A stretch of 64,000 nucleotides of DNA from Halobellus sp. LT62 (GTDB lineage: Archaea; Halobacteriota; Halobacteria; Halobacteriales; Haloferacaceae). Below are positions 26,429 through 34,370 of this stretch, piece after piece (the stretch's first letter is position 1; the number at the start of each line of letters is the position of its first letter). The notes below the pieces were generated by a model. That model was given only the letters and a program-made list of their open reading frames with translations, did no database searches and had not been told where the DNA came from. The stretch lies in the NCBI RefSeq assembly GCF_037031285.1, contig NZ_JAYEZO010000001.1, positions 1,116,001 to 1,180,000 on the forward strand. Direction: 5' to 3'. The position numbers and the translations under genes were made by a program.

Positions 26429-26782
26429 ATGGTAACCCAACCACCGACGTCTGAATCCGAGACAGAATCGAACATCGAGCAACGGAATGCAGATGTTTGT
26501 AATGTAGTGGGGTCGATTGAGGAGATCGGTTCGAAGTGGAAGCTCATCGTCCTCAACGACCTGCGAGACGGCGAAAAGCGGTTCAACGAGCTCAAGCGAT
26601 CGACGGGGGCGAGTTCGTACACGCTCTCGCGCGTGCTTGACGACTTGAAGGACGAAGAGCTCATTGAGAACCGAAAGGAGTTCGAATCGCCGGTCGCAAG
26701 CTATTACAAGATGACTGAGAAAAGCAGTGCGCTCTGTCCCGTCTTCGACGTGTTAGACGAGTGGGGCGAGGACTGGCTCTAA
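26429..26782 (+). CDS. HxlR-family transcriptional regulator
   Basis: A 117-residue winged-helix regulator. It shows the family signature: Cys24 in ADVCNVVGSIEEIGSKWKLI, then GEKRFNELKRSTGASSYTL, SRVLDDLKDEELIENRKEF and a wing with VASYYKMTEKS. HxlR proteins often sense electrophiles, quinones or aldehydes through the N-terminal cysteine. It is divergent from the SDR-DoxX-VOC operon and very likely its local regulator. The start at 26429 is supported by a TATA element about 28 bases upstream. Confidence 0.9.
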   Translation: MVTQPPTSESETESNIEQRNADVCNVVGSIEEIGSKWKLIVLNDLRDGEKRFNELKRSTGASSYTLSRVLDDLKDEELIENRKEFESPVASYYKMTEKSSALCPVFDVLDEWGEDWL

Positions 26783-26798
26783 ATTTGGTGGCTAATAC

Positions 26799-27092
26799 AT
26801 GACAGACGACACGCCATTCGATGATCTCGATGTCCCTGAGGACCCACTCGAAGATCTGGACCGTGCGACCCAACAGTTGACTGCCCGGACCGAAGAGCGT
26901 CGCTATGGCAAGAAAATGGTCATTATCGAGGGATTCGAAGGCGACACCGACCTCGATTCACTCGCGTCGGAGCTGAAATCCGCACTCGGAACTGGTGGTA
27001 CGGTCAAAGAAGACACCATCGAACTGCAGGGCGATCACGAGAAGCGTGTCCGCGAACTGCTCAAAGAACACGGATACGCTGTCAAAGGATAA
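26799..27092 (+). CDS. Translation initiation factor SUI1/eIF1 family
   Basis: A 97-residue protein with a disordered acidic N-terminus and a SUI1 domain (residues about 35-97): YGKKMVIIEGFEGDTDLDS, LKSALGTGGTVKEDTIELQG and RVRELLKEHGYAVKG. The basic loop and GTGGTVK turn are those of eIF1/YciH, which binds the small ribosomal subunit and checks the start codon. Length is normal for haloarchaeal SUI1 proteins. It starts 16 bases after the HxlR stop on the same strand, but the functional link is unclear. It may be an accessory copy beside a chromosomal one. Confidence 0.92.
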   Translation: MTDDTPFDDLDVPEDPLEDLDRATQQLTARTEERRYGKKMVIIEGFEGDTDLDSLASELKSALGTGGTVKEDTIELQGDHEKRVRELLKEHGYAVKG

Positions 27093-27552
27093 TTCGTGTG
27101 TTGAACACGAGTGCGGCTAACCGACATTCGATTGCAGTATCGCGATTACCTAGGACGGCTATCGCTATTAGTAGAGTACTTCCAAACTACCAAGTCTCCG
27201 AGCACCTTGGATGAGATTATGTATCGCGATATATGATATATAACTGTGGTCCCTGTCGGAAATCAGCCGTATGGGGTCCTATCCCCCTGGAATTTATCGA
27301 TAATCCTAATTTTACTAGTGGTTATGATTATGCCAATAATCACGACCACTTTGAAGTACCTCGACGCCGTCAGTGAAGCACGAATGCTGCAATCGGCTCA
27401 GAAAGACGCTTTCCCGTGGTAAAGCAGTCGAGACTACGGTCCGAGTTTGCTCCTGCACTCCACAGCTGAGGTTGGAGCGATGGCGAACGATGAGATTCGA
27501 TATAGAACTAATGACCTCAACCTATATTAAGACAAAGCCCGAACGGTGTTGT
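27093..27552. other. Gene-free stretch before the DUF7342 cassette
   Basis: No gene is supported. It holds a 10-base palindrome TATCGCGATA (27222-27231) in an AT-rich patch, a long inverted repeat at 27317-27350 (listed separately), and a CTATATTA element about 27 bases before the ATG at 27553 that fits a leaderless promoter. Confidence 0.5.
27317..27350. repeat. Long inverted repeat, 15-base arms
   Basis: Arms AGTGGT-TA-TGATTAT and ATAATCA-CG-ACCACT pair in 13 of 15 positions around a four-base loop GCCA. The two mismatches are adjacent and face each other. It lies about 200 bases before the DUF7342-integrase operon and about 225 bases after SUI1. It could be a regulator site, a recombination core or an RNA hairpin. 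Confidence 0.7.
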
Positions 27553-28092
27553 ATGACCGAAGATGAATCGAACTCCGAGGGCCTGATGGAACGCCAGACC
27601 ACGGGTGAAGACCGAGTTCGGATGACCGCCCGGCAGCTGTCGGAGCCGCGGACGGCCAACTGGATTGCCTCCGAAGCGGGCTGGTCACACGAACCAACCA
27701 AGCGTGTCCTCGAACGGCTCGTCGACGATGGTATTCTCCATCGTGACGAGAGCGGCACCCACACGACGTACTACCCTGATTATCGCCGCCAAGCGATGCA
27801 GGAGGCGATGCGGCTTCGAGACAGCGGACACACTGTCGAGAAGCTCACGGACCGTCTCGCCGATATGAAGACGCAGATCCGCGACTGGGAGGCCGAATTC
27901 GGCGTCGAGTCACCGAACCAACTTCGCGGGACGCTCGCTGACGAGTCCCTTGATGCTGAGGAGGAAGACCGTCGCCGTGAGATCGCCCACGAGTGGGAGC
28001 ACCTTCAACGGCGTATCCAGATCGTCGGCTTCGCCATCCGCGAATGGGACTTTCTCGCGCCGACGACAGAACCTGCCGAGGCCAGTAGCTAA
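27553..28092 (+). CDS. DUF7342 winged-helix protein
   Basis: A 179-residue haloarchaeal protein. The N-terminal part is a winged helix: RQLSEPRTANWIASEAGWS, TKRVLERLVDDGILHRDE and THTTYYPDYRRQAMQEAM. The second half is a charged coiled coil (VEKLTDRLADMKTQIRDWE, RREIAHEWEHLQRRIQ) that could support dimer formation. This matches DUF7342, a family often found beside toxin-like or mobile genes. The ATG at 27553 has a TATA element about 27 bases upstream. It is followed after 3 bases by an unknown gene and then the integrase, so it is probably the regulator of the cassette. Confidence 0.8.
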   Translation: MTEDESNSEGLMERQTTGEDRVRMTARQLSEPRTANWIASEAGWSHEPTKRVLERLVDDGILHRDESGTHTTYYPDYRRQAMQEAMRLRDSGHTVEKLTDRLADMKTQIRDWEAEFGVESPNQLRGTLADESLDAEEEDRRREIAHEWEHLQRRIQIVGFAIREWDFLAPTTEPAEASS

Positions 28093-28095
28093 CGG

Positions 28096-28554
28096 ATGTC
28101 GGTTCCGCATCTAGGTGGTGATCCGAATGCGAACCTCTACGCCCAGCTGAAGCGAGACGTCCTTGACCGTGTGCCACAGATCAGGGCCGTTGAGTACGTT
28201 CCGGACGATATCGAGACCAAGCAGCTGCGGGCGATTTTCGATCCAACTCGTCTTGATCCTCCGACAGGCCCCGATTCGCCCGAACTGACTGTCAAGTGGT
28301 ATCGACAGGATCCACACGATTGGTTCCGCATCAACTACACCGACCCGAACACGGGCTTTCACGCTGGCTGGCATCAGGACGAAGACCATCCCGATCTGGG
28401 ACGGACGCATTTCCAGTACTCAGTCGCCGATACGGAGGATCGCTGGGGGATCACGTTCGAGCACGAGACCCCTTCCCTGATCCTTTGGGAAATCATCGAA
28501 GAGCTTCTCGAGGATGTCCGTCCGACCTACCAGTACGCGAACGAAGAATTATGA
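28096..28554 (+). CDS. Conserved haloarchaeal protein of unknown function
   Basis: A 152-residue soluble acidic protein, family not recognised. Visible features are LKRDVLDRVPQIRAVEYVPD, a Trp-rich middle (VKWYRQDPHDWFRINYTD), a His/Asp-rich loop (HAGWHQDEDHPDLGR), and a final helix LILWEIIEELLEDV. It looks like a compact alpha/beta domain. It begins 3 bases after the DUF7342 stop and overlaps the integrase start by 4 bases. The layout DUF7342 then this protein suggests a regulator and effector pair, but nothing in the sequence names an activity. Confidence 0.65.
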   Translation: MSVPHLGGDPNANLYAQLKRDVLDRVPQIRAVEYVPDDIETKQLRAIFDPTRLDPPTGPDSPELTVKWYRQDPHDWFRINYTDPNTGFHAGWHQDEDHPDLGRTHFQYSVADTEDRWGITFEHETPSLILWEIIEELLEDVRPTYQYANEEL

Positions 28555-29789
28555 CTCCCGGTACACCTCGAAACCGTTCCGATCAGTCACTCGCGAGTTC
28601 CTTCGAGCGCTACCTCCAGGACAAGGGGAAAGGCCGCGGTGGCGGCGGCGGGAACTATCGACGCAACGCTTCGCGCGAGCTCGAGCGGTTCGCCGAGTGG
28701 GTTGCCGGCGACCGCGGCGGCGACGACTGGACCGGGATCGTCCCCGACGACGTCGACCGCGACCCCACCTTTGAGGACCTCGACGAGCGAGTGTTCCGGG
28801 AGTATGCCCGGCATCTCGGTGGAGATCGAGGTCTCAAACAGAATACGGTACAAACCTATTACCGCTATATCTCTGCGTGGTGTGGCTGGTGTGTCAACGA
28901 GGGGTATCTCGAAGCGCACTACGCACAACGGGCGAGCGCGATGGCGCCGCTGCCGGAGGACGACGGCCGCAAGCCCGGCGACCAGCAGGCTTGGACGTCC
29001 GAACAGCGCCACGCGCTCACCCGCCACGTCGACGAACGGGCCCGCGACGCCATCGAGACGTTAACCACACTCCCGGAGGATACTGACCCTCTTGACAGAC
29101 AGCGAGCGCACTACGCGGCGCTGAAGGCAACCCGCGACCGTGCTCTCGTGTTTGTCCTCGCGTACACGGCCGTCCGCGTCGGGGAACTACTCCGGGACCC
29201 GAACGACCCACGCCGGCGCGGCGTCCGCTGGGAGGACCTGTCGTTCGAGGACGGGAGTATGGACGTCTACCGGAAGAAACAGCAGTGGGACGCTGCCAGT
29301 CTTCCCGACCCGGTGATCTCGCCGCTCCGGAGCTACCGCCAGCTGATGGACCCGCCGACGGAGCGCTGGCCGGTGTTTCCGACGTTCGACCAACGAACGC
29401 TTTCGGGGCTCGTCCAGGATGAGCTAGCCGACCGAGGGGAACGCCCAGAAGCAATTACTGAACGCCGTGAAAATTACGCTCGCGACCTCCTGCTGGCGTT
29501 CGATGAGGACATTCGGCCGCCGTCGATCACGACGGACGGCGCACGAACGATTCTCCAGCGCCTTTCGGAGGCCGCAGAGATCGACATCGACCATCCGAAA
29601 CACGACTATCTCGCCCCCCACGGTGGGCGACGTGGGATGGGTGAGGTCCTCGTCCGGGCCTTCGGGTACACGGTCGCAGCCCGCTATCTCGATAACTCGG
29701 AGGAGATGGTTCGGGAACGGTATTCACATATTGAGGCCGGCGAATTGGGTGATGTCGCTACAGAAGCTCTCGAAGAGATCGACGAATAA
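28551..29789 (+). CDS. Tyrosine recombinase/integrase
   Basis: A 412-residue site-specific recombinase. The N-terminal SAM-like domain covers about residues 10-130, with a glycine-rich insert near residue 25. The catalytic domain has Arg209 (YTAVRVGELL), His357 and Arg360 (HGGRRG), and Tyr391 in RERYSHIEAG, with AARYLDNS between. These make up the R-H-R-Y set. It overlaps the unknown gene by 4 bases, so integrase expression is tied to the DUF7342 cassette. No tRNA or clear att repeat is seen next to it. A decayed piece of a related integrase lies at 39151-39336. Confidence 0.9.
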   Translation: MTPGTPRNRSDQSLASSFERYLQDKGKGRGGGGGNYRRNASRELERFAEWVAGDRGGDDWTGIVPDDVDRDPTFEDLDERVFREYARHLGGDRGLKQNTVQTYYRYISAWCGWCVNEGYLEAHYAQRASAMAPLPEDDGRKPGDQQAWTSEQRHALTRHVDERARDAIETLTTLPEDTDPLDRQRAHYAALKATRDRALVFVLAYTAVRVGELLRDPNDPRRRGVRWEDLSFEDGSMDVYRKKQQWDAASLPDPVISPLRSYRQLMDPPTERWPVFPTFDQRTLSGLVQDELADRGERPEAITERRENYARDLLLAFDEDIRPPSITTDGARTILQRLSEAAEIDIDHPKHDYLAPHGGRRGMGEVLVRAFGYTVAARYLDNSEEMVRERYSHIEAGELGDVATEALEEIDE

Positions 29790-29821
29790 TGAACTGACGT
29801 GCGACTACGTCGGAGAGGCTC

Positions 29822-30493
29822 TCACGTGAACCGGACGCCGACGTCGTGCATATCGTCGTTGTTCAGCGCGAGATTGATCAGAAGCGGCGTGATCGACTCG
29901 ACTTCGACGGCGTTCGAAATCGGCCCCGCGAAGACCGCTCGCAGTCCCTCGATACTCGCTACCACCGCTGCGACGGTTTCGGCTGCCGCCTCGTCGTCGG
30001 CAACGATGGCGGTGTCGATACCTAACTCCGTGTCGAGTGCTGCGAGCCGCTTTGCGGGCAGATTGTGGAAGGAACCCACCACCGAGACGTTCGCGGGGAC
30101 GGCCTCCGCGACATCCGCCGTTATGCTGTTTCCCACATCCGTTCTCTCGAAGTGAAACCCGTCGCCGTCCCGGTGCATCTTCACGGCCGGACTGACCACT
30201 ATCGTCTCCTCGTCTAATGCCTCTCTCACCGTGTCGATCGTATCGACGACGTATTCCGGTGGCACCGCGAGCACGACCAGATCGGCGTCTTCGGTCGCCA
30301 CTGGGTTAGAACCGCCCTCGATCGTCGCGCGCTCTCCGGATTCGTCAAGTCGTTCGAGGTAGTCTTCGGCGCATCGACGTGCCTTTTCCGGATCCCGTGA
30401 CCCGATGACGAGTTCGTGACCCGTGTCTCGACCCAAGCGCAAGGCGAGCCCTTCACCGACAGCTCCAGTACCGCCTAAGAGTGCAATTCGCAT
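29822..30493 (-). CDS. npdG: NADPH-dependent F420 reductase
   Basis: A 223-residue enzyme that moves hydride between NADPH and coenzyme F420. It opens with MRIALLGGTGAVGEGLALRL, the Rossmann loop of the family, then IGSRDPEKAR (NADP-binding Ser/Arg), VVLAVPPEYV, SPAVKM and NVSVVGSFHNLPA, and ends with PISNAVEVESITPLLINLAL. Length is normal. It diverges from mer, with 148 bases between; a GTTTAATATG element lies about 25 bases before its ATG. Next to an F420-dependent reductase, its likely job is to supply F420H2 for methylene-pterin reduction. Confidence 0.92.
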   Translation of the reverse strand: MRIALLGGTGAVGEGLALRLGRDTGHELVIGSRDPEKARRCAEDYLERLDESGERATIEGGSNPVATEDADLVVLAVPPEYVVDTIDTVREALDEETIVVSPAVKMHRDGDGFHFERTDVGNSITADVAEAVPANVSVVGSFHNLPAKRLAALDTELGIDTAIVADDEAAAETVAAVVASIEGLRAVFAGPISNAVEVESITPLLINLALNNDDMHDVGVRFT

Positions 30494-30641
30494 ATCCGTA
30501 CCTTCCTATTACCCATATTAAACGTTGCGGATTTAATGATTCTTTATTGTCATAAAACCGCGACGAACCGCACCATGTCACCACAACATTCAAACCCCTC
30601 CACGAAGTCATTCCGATTAGAGCATAATCGAATCGAATATA

Positions 30642-31664
30642 ATGAGTATAAATAATAAAACCTCGTTTGAGTGGGGAATCGAACTTACGCCCGACGTACC
30701 GCCGAGTGATGTCGCCCAGTTGGGGAAGACCGTCGAATCATCCGGGTTCGATGTCGTATTCGGCTCGTGTCACTACAACAACCGCGATCCCTTCATCGCG
30801 CTCGATCGCCTCGCCGACGCGACCGACGAGATACGACTCGGGCCGGGGGTAGTGAACCCTTACGACGTCCACCCGGTACGATTGGCGTCGCTGGTGGCAA
30901 CGCTCTCGGAGGCCAGCGACGGGCGCACGGTGTTGGGACTGGGAGCGGGCGACCCCTCCACCTTGCGGAATCTCGGCCTTGAATGGGACCGGCCGCTCAC
31001 CCGGGTTCACGAAACGATGCGCGTTCACCGACAGCTCTGGGCGGGTGAGCGTGTCGACCACGACGGAACCTTTCAGGTCAACGATGCGGGCTTGAACTAC
31101 GAGGCGGACCAAGTCCCCGTGTTTGTCGGCGCGCAGGGACCGCGGATGATCCAGATGGCGGCGAAGAACGCCGATGGCGTGCTGGTGAACGCCTCGCATC
31201 CCGACGACTACGCTTGGGCGGCAAAGCAGGTGAGTTCCGGTCTCGGTTCCCGGGCGGACTCCCGCGAGGCGTTCACGTTCGCCGCCTTCGCGAGTGTCAG
31301 CGTCGACACGGACGCGTCCGCGGCAAGGAACGCCGCACGCCCGCCGGTCGCGTTCATCGCCGCCGGTGCCCCCGAGGAGGTCGTAGAGCGTCACGGACTC
31401 GACGCCGATCGCACCGAGGAGATCGGTGCGGCCATCTCTGCGGGGGAGTTCGATCTGGCCTACGAACTGGTGACGGCGAATATGCTCGATGCCTTCTGTA
31501 TCGCCGGCACGCCGTCATCGGTGGCGGATCGGATCGCGTCCATTCGCGAGTACACCGACGCCTTCGTCGCGGCGTCGCCGCTGGGACCGGACAGGCACGC
31601 GGCCGTTGAGCTCCTTGGGGAGGTTCGCGAACGGCTGTCGACACGGGGTTCGACGGATGACTGA
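30642..31664 (+). CDS. mer: Methylene-tetrahydro(methano)pterin reductase, Mer-type
   Basis: A 340-residue member of the F420-dependent luciferase-like family, closest in layout to Mer, which reduces N5,N10-methylene-H4MPT to methyl-H4MPT with F420H2. It shows the family start (FEWGIELTPDVPPSDVAQLG), RLGPGVVNPYDVHPV, GLGAGDPSTLRNLG and VPVFVGAQGPRMIQMAAKNADG. The C-terminal half ends FCIAGTPSSVADRI and ASPLGPD. It lies divergent from the F420:NADP reductase and overlaps the DUF447 gene by 8 bases. Haloarchaeal Mer homologues are usually labelled methylene-THF reductases; the pterin used here is an open question, and the neighbouring mptG favours a methanopterin-like carrier. Confidence 0.88.
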   Translation: MSINNKTSFEWGIELTPDVPPSDVAQLGKTVESSGFDVVFGSCHYNNRDPFIALDRLADATDEIRLGPGVVNPYDVHPVRLASLVATLSEASDGRTVLGLGAGDPSTLRNLGLEWDRPLTRVHETMRVHRQLWAGERVDHDGTFQVNDAGLNYEADQVPVFVGAQGPRMIQMAAKNADGVLVNASHPDDYAWAAKQVSSGLGSRADSREAFTFAAFASVSVDTDASAARNAARPPVAFIAAGAPEEVVERHGLDADRTEEIGAAISAGEFDLAYELVTANMLDAFCIAGTPSSVADRIASIREYTDAFVAASPLGPDRHAAVELLGEVRERLSTRGSTDD

Positions 31665-32313
31665 CGGTCAGTGGCCGGTGGACCTCGTCGGCGTCGTCGA
31701 GAGCGTGGCCTCGACACGCGATCCGAACGGTAACTGGAGCGTCGCCGCGCTCGGCTTACACGCAGGCGACGACCACGATCTGACCGATCCGGTTCGTGTG
31801 CGGACGTGGGGACGGACTAGGACGCGCGAAAACTTCGAACGCCGGGGGAGTGGCTACGTCCAGTTCGTTCGTGACCCGGTCGTCTTCGTTGAGGCGGCCC
31901 TCGACGCGGTCGAGACCGCCGACCCGGTTCTGGAAGCTGCAACGGCGTGGGCCGAAGTCGACGCGACGCGTATTGAAACGGGCGAATCCGGTGGCACGCA
32001 GTGGGTGGATTGGCGACTCCGTCCGAAACGAGCCGCCGTCATTCAGCGTCGCGTGCCGACGACGACGCGCTCGCTCGGTGCGGTCGTGGAACTGGCCGTC
32101 GCGGGGTCGCGCTTGGGCGTTGCCGAGTACGACGACGGTCGGCTTCGCGACAGGATGGCGTTTTTCGCCGATGTCGCCGACAAGTGTGGCGGTCCGAGAC
32201 ATCGGGAGGCCGTCGCACTCGTCGCGTCACTCACCGACTGGAGCCCCCCGCAGCGTCCGGACGTGGACCGCGAGGCGGAGACCGAGTCCGAAACGGCGCG
32301 CGTCGACAGATAG
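31657..32313 (+). CDS. DUF447 family protein
   Basis: A 218-residue protein of the DUF447 family, known in methanogens and haloarchaea. Features: WPVDLVGVVESVASTRDPNG at the start, VRVRTWGRTRTRENFERRG, GYVQFVRDPVVFVEAAL and WVDWRLRPKRAAVIQRRVPT. The first half has the look of a split-barrel flavin-binding fold, as in FMN-binding reductases, but no catalytic motif is certain. The ATG at 31657 lies 8 bases inside mer, and mptG follows 14 bases after its stop. Its place between a pterin reductase and the methanopterin-committing enzyme suggests a role in making or reducing the pterin cofactor. Confidence 0.82.
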   Translation: MTDGQWPVDLVGVVESVASTRDPNGNWSVAALGLHAGDDHDLTDPVRVRTWGRTRTRENFERRGSGYVQFVRDPVVFVEAALDAVETADPVLEAATAWAEVDATRIETGESGGTQWVDWRLRPKRAAVIQRRVPTTTRSLGAVVELAVAGSRLGVAEYDDGRLRDRMAFFADVADKCGGPRHREAVALVASLTDWSPPQRPDVDREAETESETARVDR

Positions 32314-32327
32314 CGAGGAACGGACAA

Positions 32328-33344
32328 ATGGCTGCTCGGATTACCGGCTGTGCTCGACTCCACTTCGGGTTCCGGAACCTCTCTCCGAAGCGCGACCGGC
32401 TCTTCGGCGGACTCGGTGTTACGCTGGAACGCCCGCGAGTCGTCGTCGAAGCCGACCCCGCGGCTGGAGTGCTGTGCACCGGGGCGGCGTCAGTCGACGA
32501 CGAGACCGTCGCGGCCGCGACGAGATACGCTAGGCGGGCCGTTTCGCTCCTCGACGTCGACGGGGCGCGGGTGACCGTCGAGCGGTCCCTGCCGAGACAC
32601 GTCGGCCTGGGATCGGGGACCCAACTGGCGCTCAGCACGCTCACGGCGATCGCGCGTGCCCACGGTCGAGACCCGGCGATCCGGGAGAACGCGGGCCGGT
32701 TGGGGCGCGGGAGACGGAGCGGCGTCGGCATCGCCGCGTTCGAGGCCGGCGGCTTTGTCCTTGATCGCGGGATCCCCACCGAGGCCTACCCCGTAGATAG
32801 CGCGGCCGGGGACGACCCCACCGCCCCTCCACTCGCTACTCGAAAAGCGATTCCCGAGGAGTGGCGGTTTCTGCTCGTCCTGCCGGACGTTTCGCCCGGA
32901 AAGAGCGGTGACGGCGAAGACACGTGTATGCGCACGGTCGTTCGCCGGGCGAATCCCTCGATAGCCGATCGTATCGACGCCACGGTTACGCAGCGAGTGT
33001 TGCCCGCGCTGGTGGACGAAGACGTCGCGAACTTCGGCAGGGCCGTGACGACTGTCGATCGCCTCAACGGCCTGTGGTACGCCGACGAACAGGGGGACAC
33101 CTACCGTCCCCCAGTCGGCAGTATCGTCGATGAAGTGACCGACTCTCCGGCGGTGTTCGGAGCCGGTCAGTCCTCGTGGGGGCCGGCGGTGTACGGGGTC
33201 ACAACCGCCGGGCGCGCCGCTGCCGCGCGCGAGGCCGGCGTCCGTGCGCTCTCGCGGGCTGGGATCTCCGGGACGGTGACGATCGTCGCTGGCCGGAATC
33301 GCGGCTCAATTACTAGCAAGAATAAAATAAACAGAAAGAATTAA
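32328..33344 (+). CDS. mptG: Beta-ribofuranosylaminobenzene 5'-phosphate synthase
   Basis: A 338-residue GHMP-superfamily protein of the beta-RFAP synthase type, which joins a 4-aminobenzoate compound to PRPP with loss of CO2 and pyrophosphate, the first committed step of methanopterin synthesis. It begins ARITGCARLHFGFRNLSP, has the GHMP glycine loop SLPRHVGLGSGTQLALSTL at about residues 87-105, then GIAAFEAGGFVLDRG and FLLVLPDVSPG. The C-terminal part has FGAGQSSWGPAVYGVT. The ATG at 32328 starts the conserved region; an open extension upstream overlaps DUF447 and was dropped. It lies between DUF447 and two MetE-like genes, all on one strand with short gaps. Confidence 0.85.
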   Translation: MAARITGCARLHFGFRNLSPKRDRLFGGLGVTLERPRVVVEADPAAGVLCTGAASVDDETVAAATRYARRAVSLLDVDGARVTVERSLPRHVGLGSGTQLALSTLTAIARAHGRDPAIRENAGRLGRGRRSGVGIAAFEAGGFVLDRGIPTEAYPVDSAAGDDPTAPPLATRKAIPEEWRFLLVLPDVSPGKSGDGEDTCMRTVVRRANPSIADRIDATVTQRVLPALVDEDVANFGRAVTTVDRLNGLWYADEQGDTYRPPVGSIVDEVTDSPAVFGAGQSSWGPAVYGVTTAGRAAAAREAGVRALSRAGISGTVTIVAGRNRGSITSKNKINRKN

Positions 33345-33368
33345 AATAATGCATACTGACGTCAAAAT

Positions 33369-34370
33369 ATGTCGCACTTAGCCGCGACGGTAGGACTGTA
33401 TCCGCTTCCCGACTGGGCGAAAGACGACCTCTCGGAACTGAAGGGACACCAGAAAGAGGACCTCCTCAGCGGTACCGAGGGGGCGGCAGTGGCCAAGACG
33501 TACGACCGGGCGCGAGCGGAGGTGATCGAGAGGCAGGTGGACGCTGGTCTCGATCGGATCGTCGAGGGCCAACTCCGCTGGGACGACATGCTGGGTCATC
33601 CGTTCGCCGTTCACGACGCGGTAGAGACCGGCGGCATCGTCCGGTACTACGACAACAACAACTTCCATCGCGAGTTGGCCGTGACCGGTGAACTGACCTT
33701 CGACGGTACGCTCGCGGAGGAACTCGACGCAGTGACGTCACGCGCGGACGGAACACCGATTCAGGCGGTCTTACCGGGACCGTACTCCCTGATCGACCTC
33801 GCCGTCGACGAGTACTACGGCGACGACCGGGAGTTCCTCGCGGGGACAGCCGAGTTCCTCGCTGCGGAGGGCGGAGCGTTTCCCGAGGTCGAGACGGTGT
33901 TCGTCCTAGAGCCGTCGCTGGCGGTGAATCCACCCACGGGCGAGGAATCGACCGTCGACGTCGACGACGTGATCGACGCCCTCTCGAAGGTCGCCGAGGC
34001 GTTTGAGGCGGAGGTCGTCGTCCACACCTACTGGGACGCGCTGTCGGAAGACGTTTACACGGCGGCGCTGGACGCCGCCGTCGATGGGCTCGGCTTTGAC
34101 CTCGTCAACGCCGAACCGGAGGTCCAGTCGATCATTTCGGAACACGGAACGCCCGATACGGTCGCACTGGGCGTCGCCGATGGACAGAACACCCGGGTTG
34201 AATCGCTGCGAGAGATCGATGACCGCGTCTCGCGGTTCGAGGAGGTCGCGAGCCCCGAGACGATCTACCTCACGCCGAACACGGAACTGTTCTATCTCCC
34301 GGTCACGAGTGCCGAGGCGAAACTCGACGTGCTCGGTCGAGCGGCGAGCGTGTCGGAGGTGACGGTATGA
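33369..34370 (+). CDS. MetE-like barrel lacking the zinc ligands
   Basis: A 333-residue (beta/alpha)8 protein of the cobalamin-independent methionine synthase fold. It starts AATVGLYPLPDWAKDDLSEL and has QAVLPGPYSLIDLAVDEYYG, as in MetE. The zinc and homocysteine site is lost: where the partner has HVCYG this protein has HTYWD (His219, Thr220, Tyr221), and where the partner has PDCGL it has PNTEL (Thr305). It thus resembles the non-catalytic N-terminal barrel of bacterial MetE, which arose by duplication and helps hold the methyl-folate. It overlaps the catalytic partner by 4 bases. Probable role: pterin-binding half of a two-chain methionine synthase. Confidence 0.85.
   Translation: MSHLAATVGLYPLPDWAKDDLSELKGHQKEDLLSGTEGAAVAKTYDRARAEVIERQVDAGLDRIVEGQLRWDDMLGHPFAVHDAVETGGIVRYYDNNNFHRELAVTGELTFDGTLAEELDAVTSRADGTPIQAVLPGPYSLIDLAVDEYYGDDREFLAGTAEFLAAEGGAFPEVETVFVLEPSLAVNPPTGEESTVDVDDVIDALSKVAEAFEAEVVVHTYWDALSEDVYTAALDAAVDGLGFDLVNAEPEVQSIISEHGTPDTVALGVADGQNTRVESLREIDDRVSRFEEVASPETIYLTPNTELFYLPVTSAEAKLDVLGRAASVSEVTV

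Noticed and set aside
28551-29821. A tRNA gene as integration site for the tyrosine integrase.
   Set aside because: No tRNA-like cloverleaf or 3' tRNA fragment was found on either side of the integrase gene.
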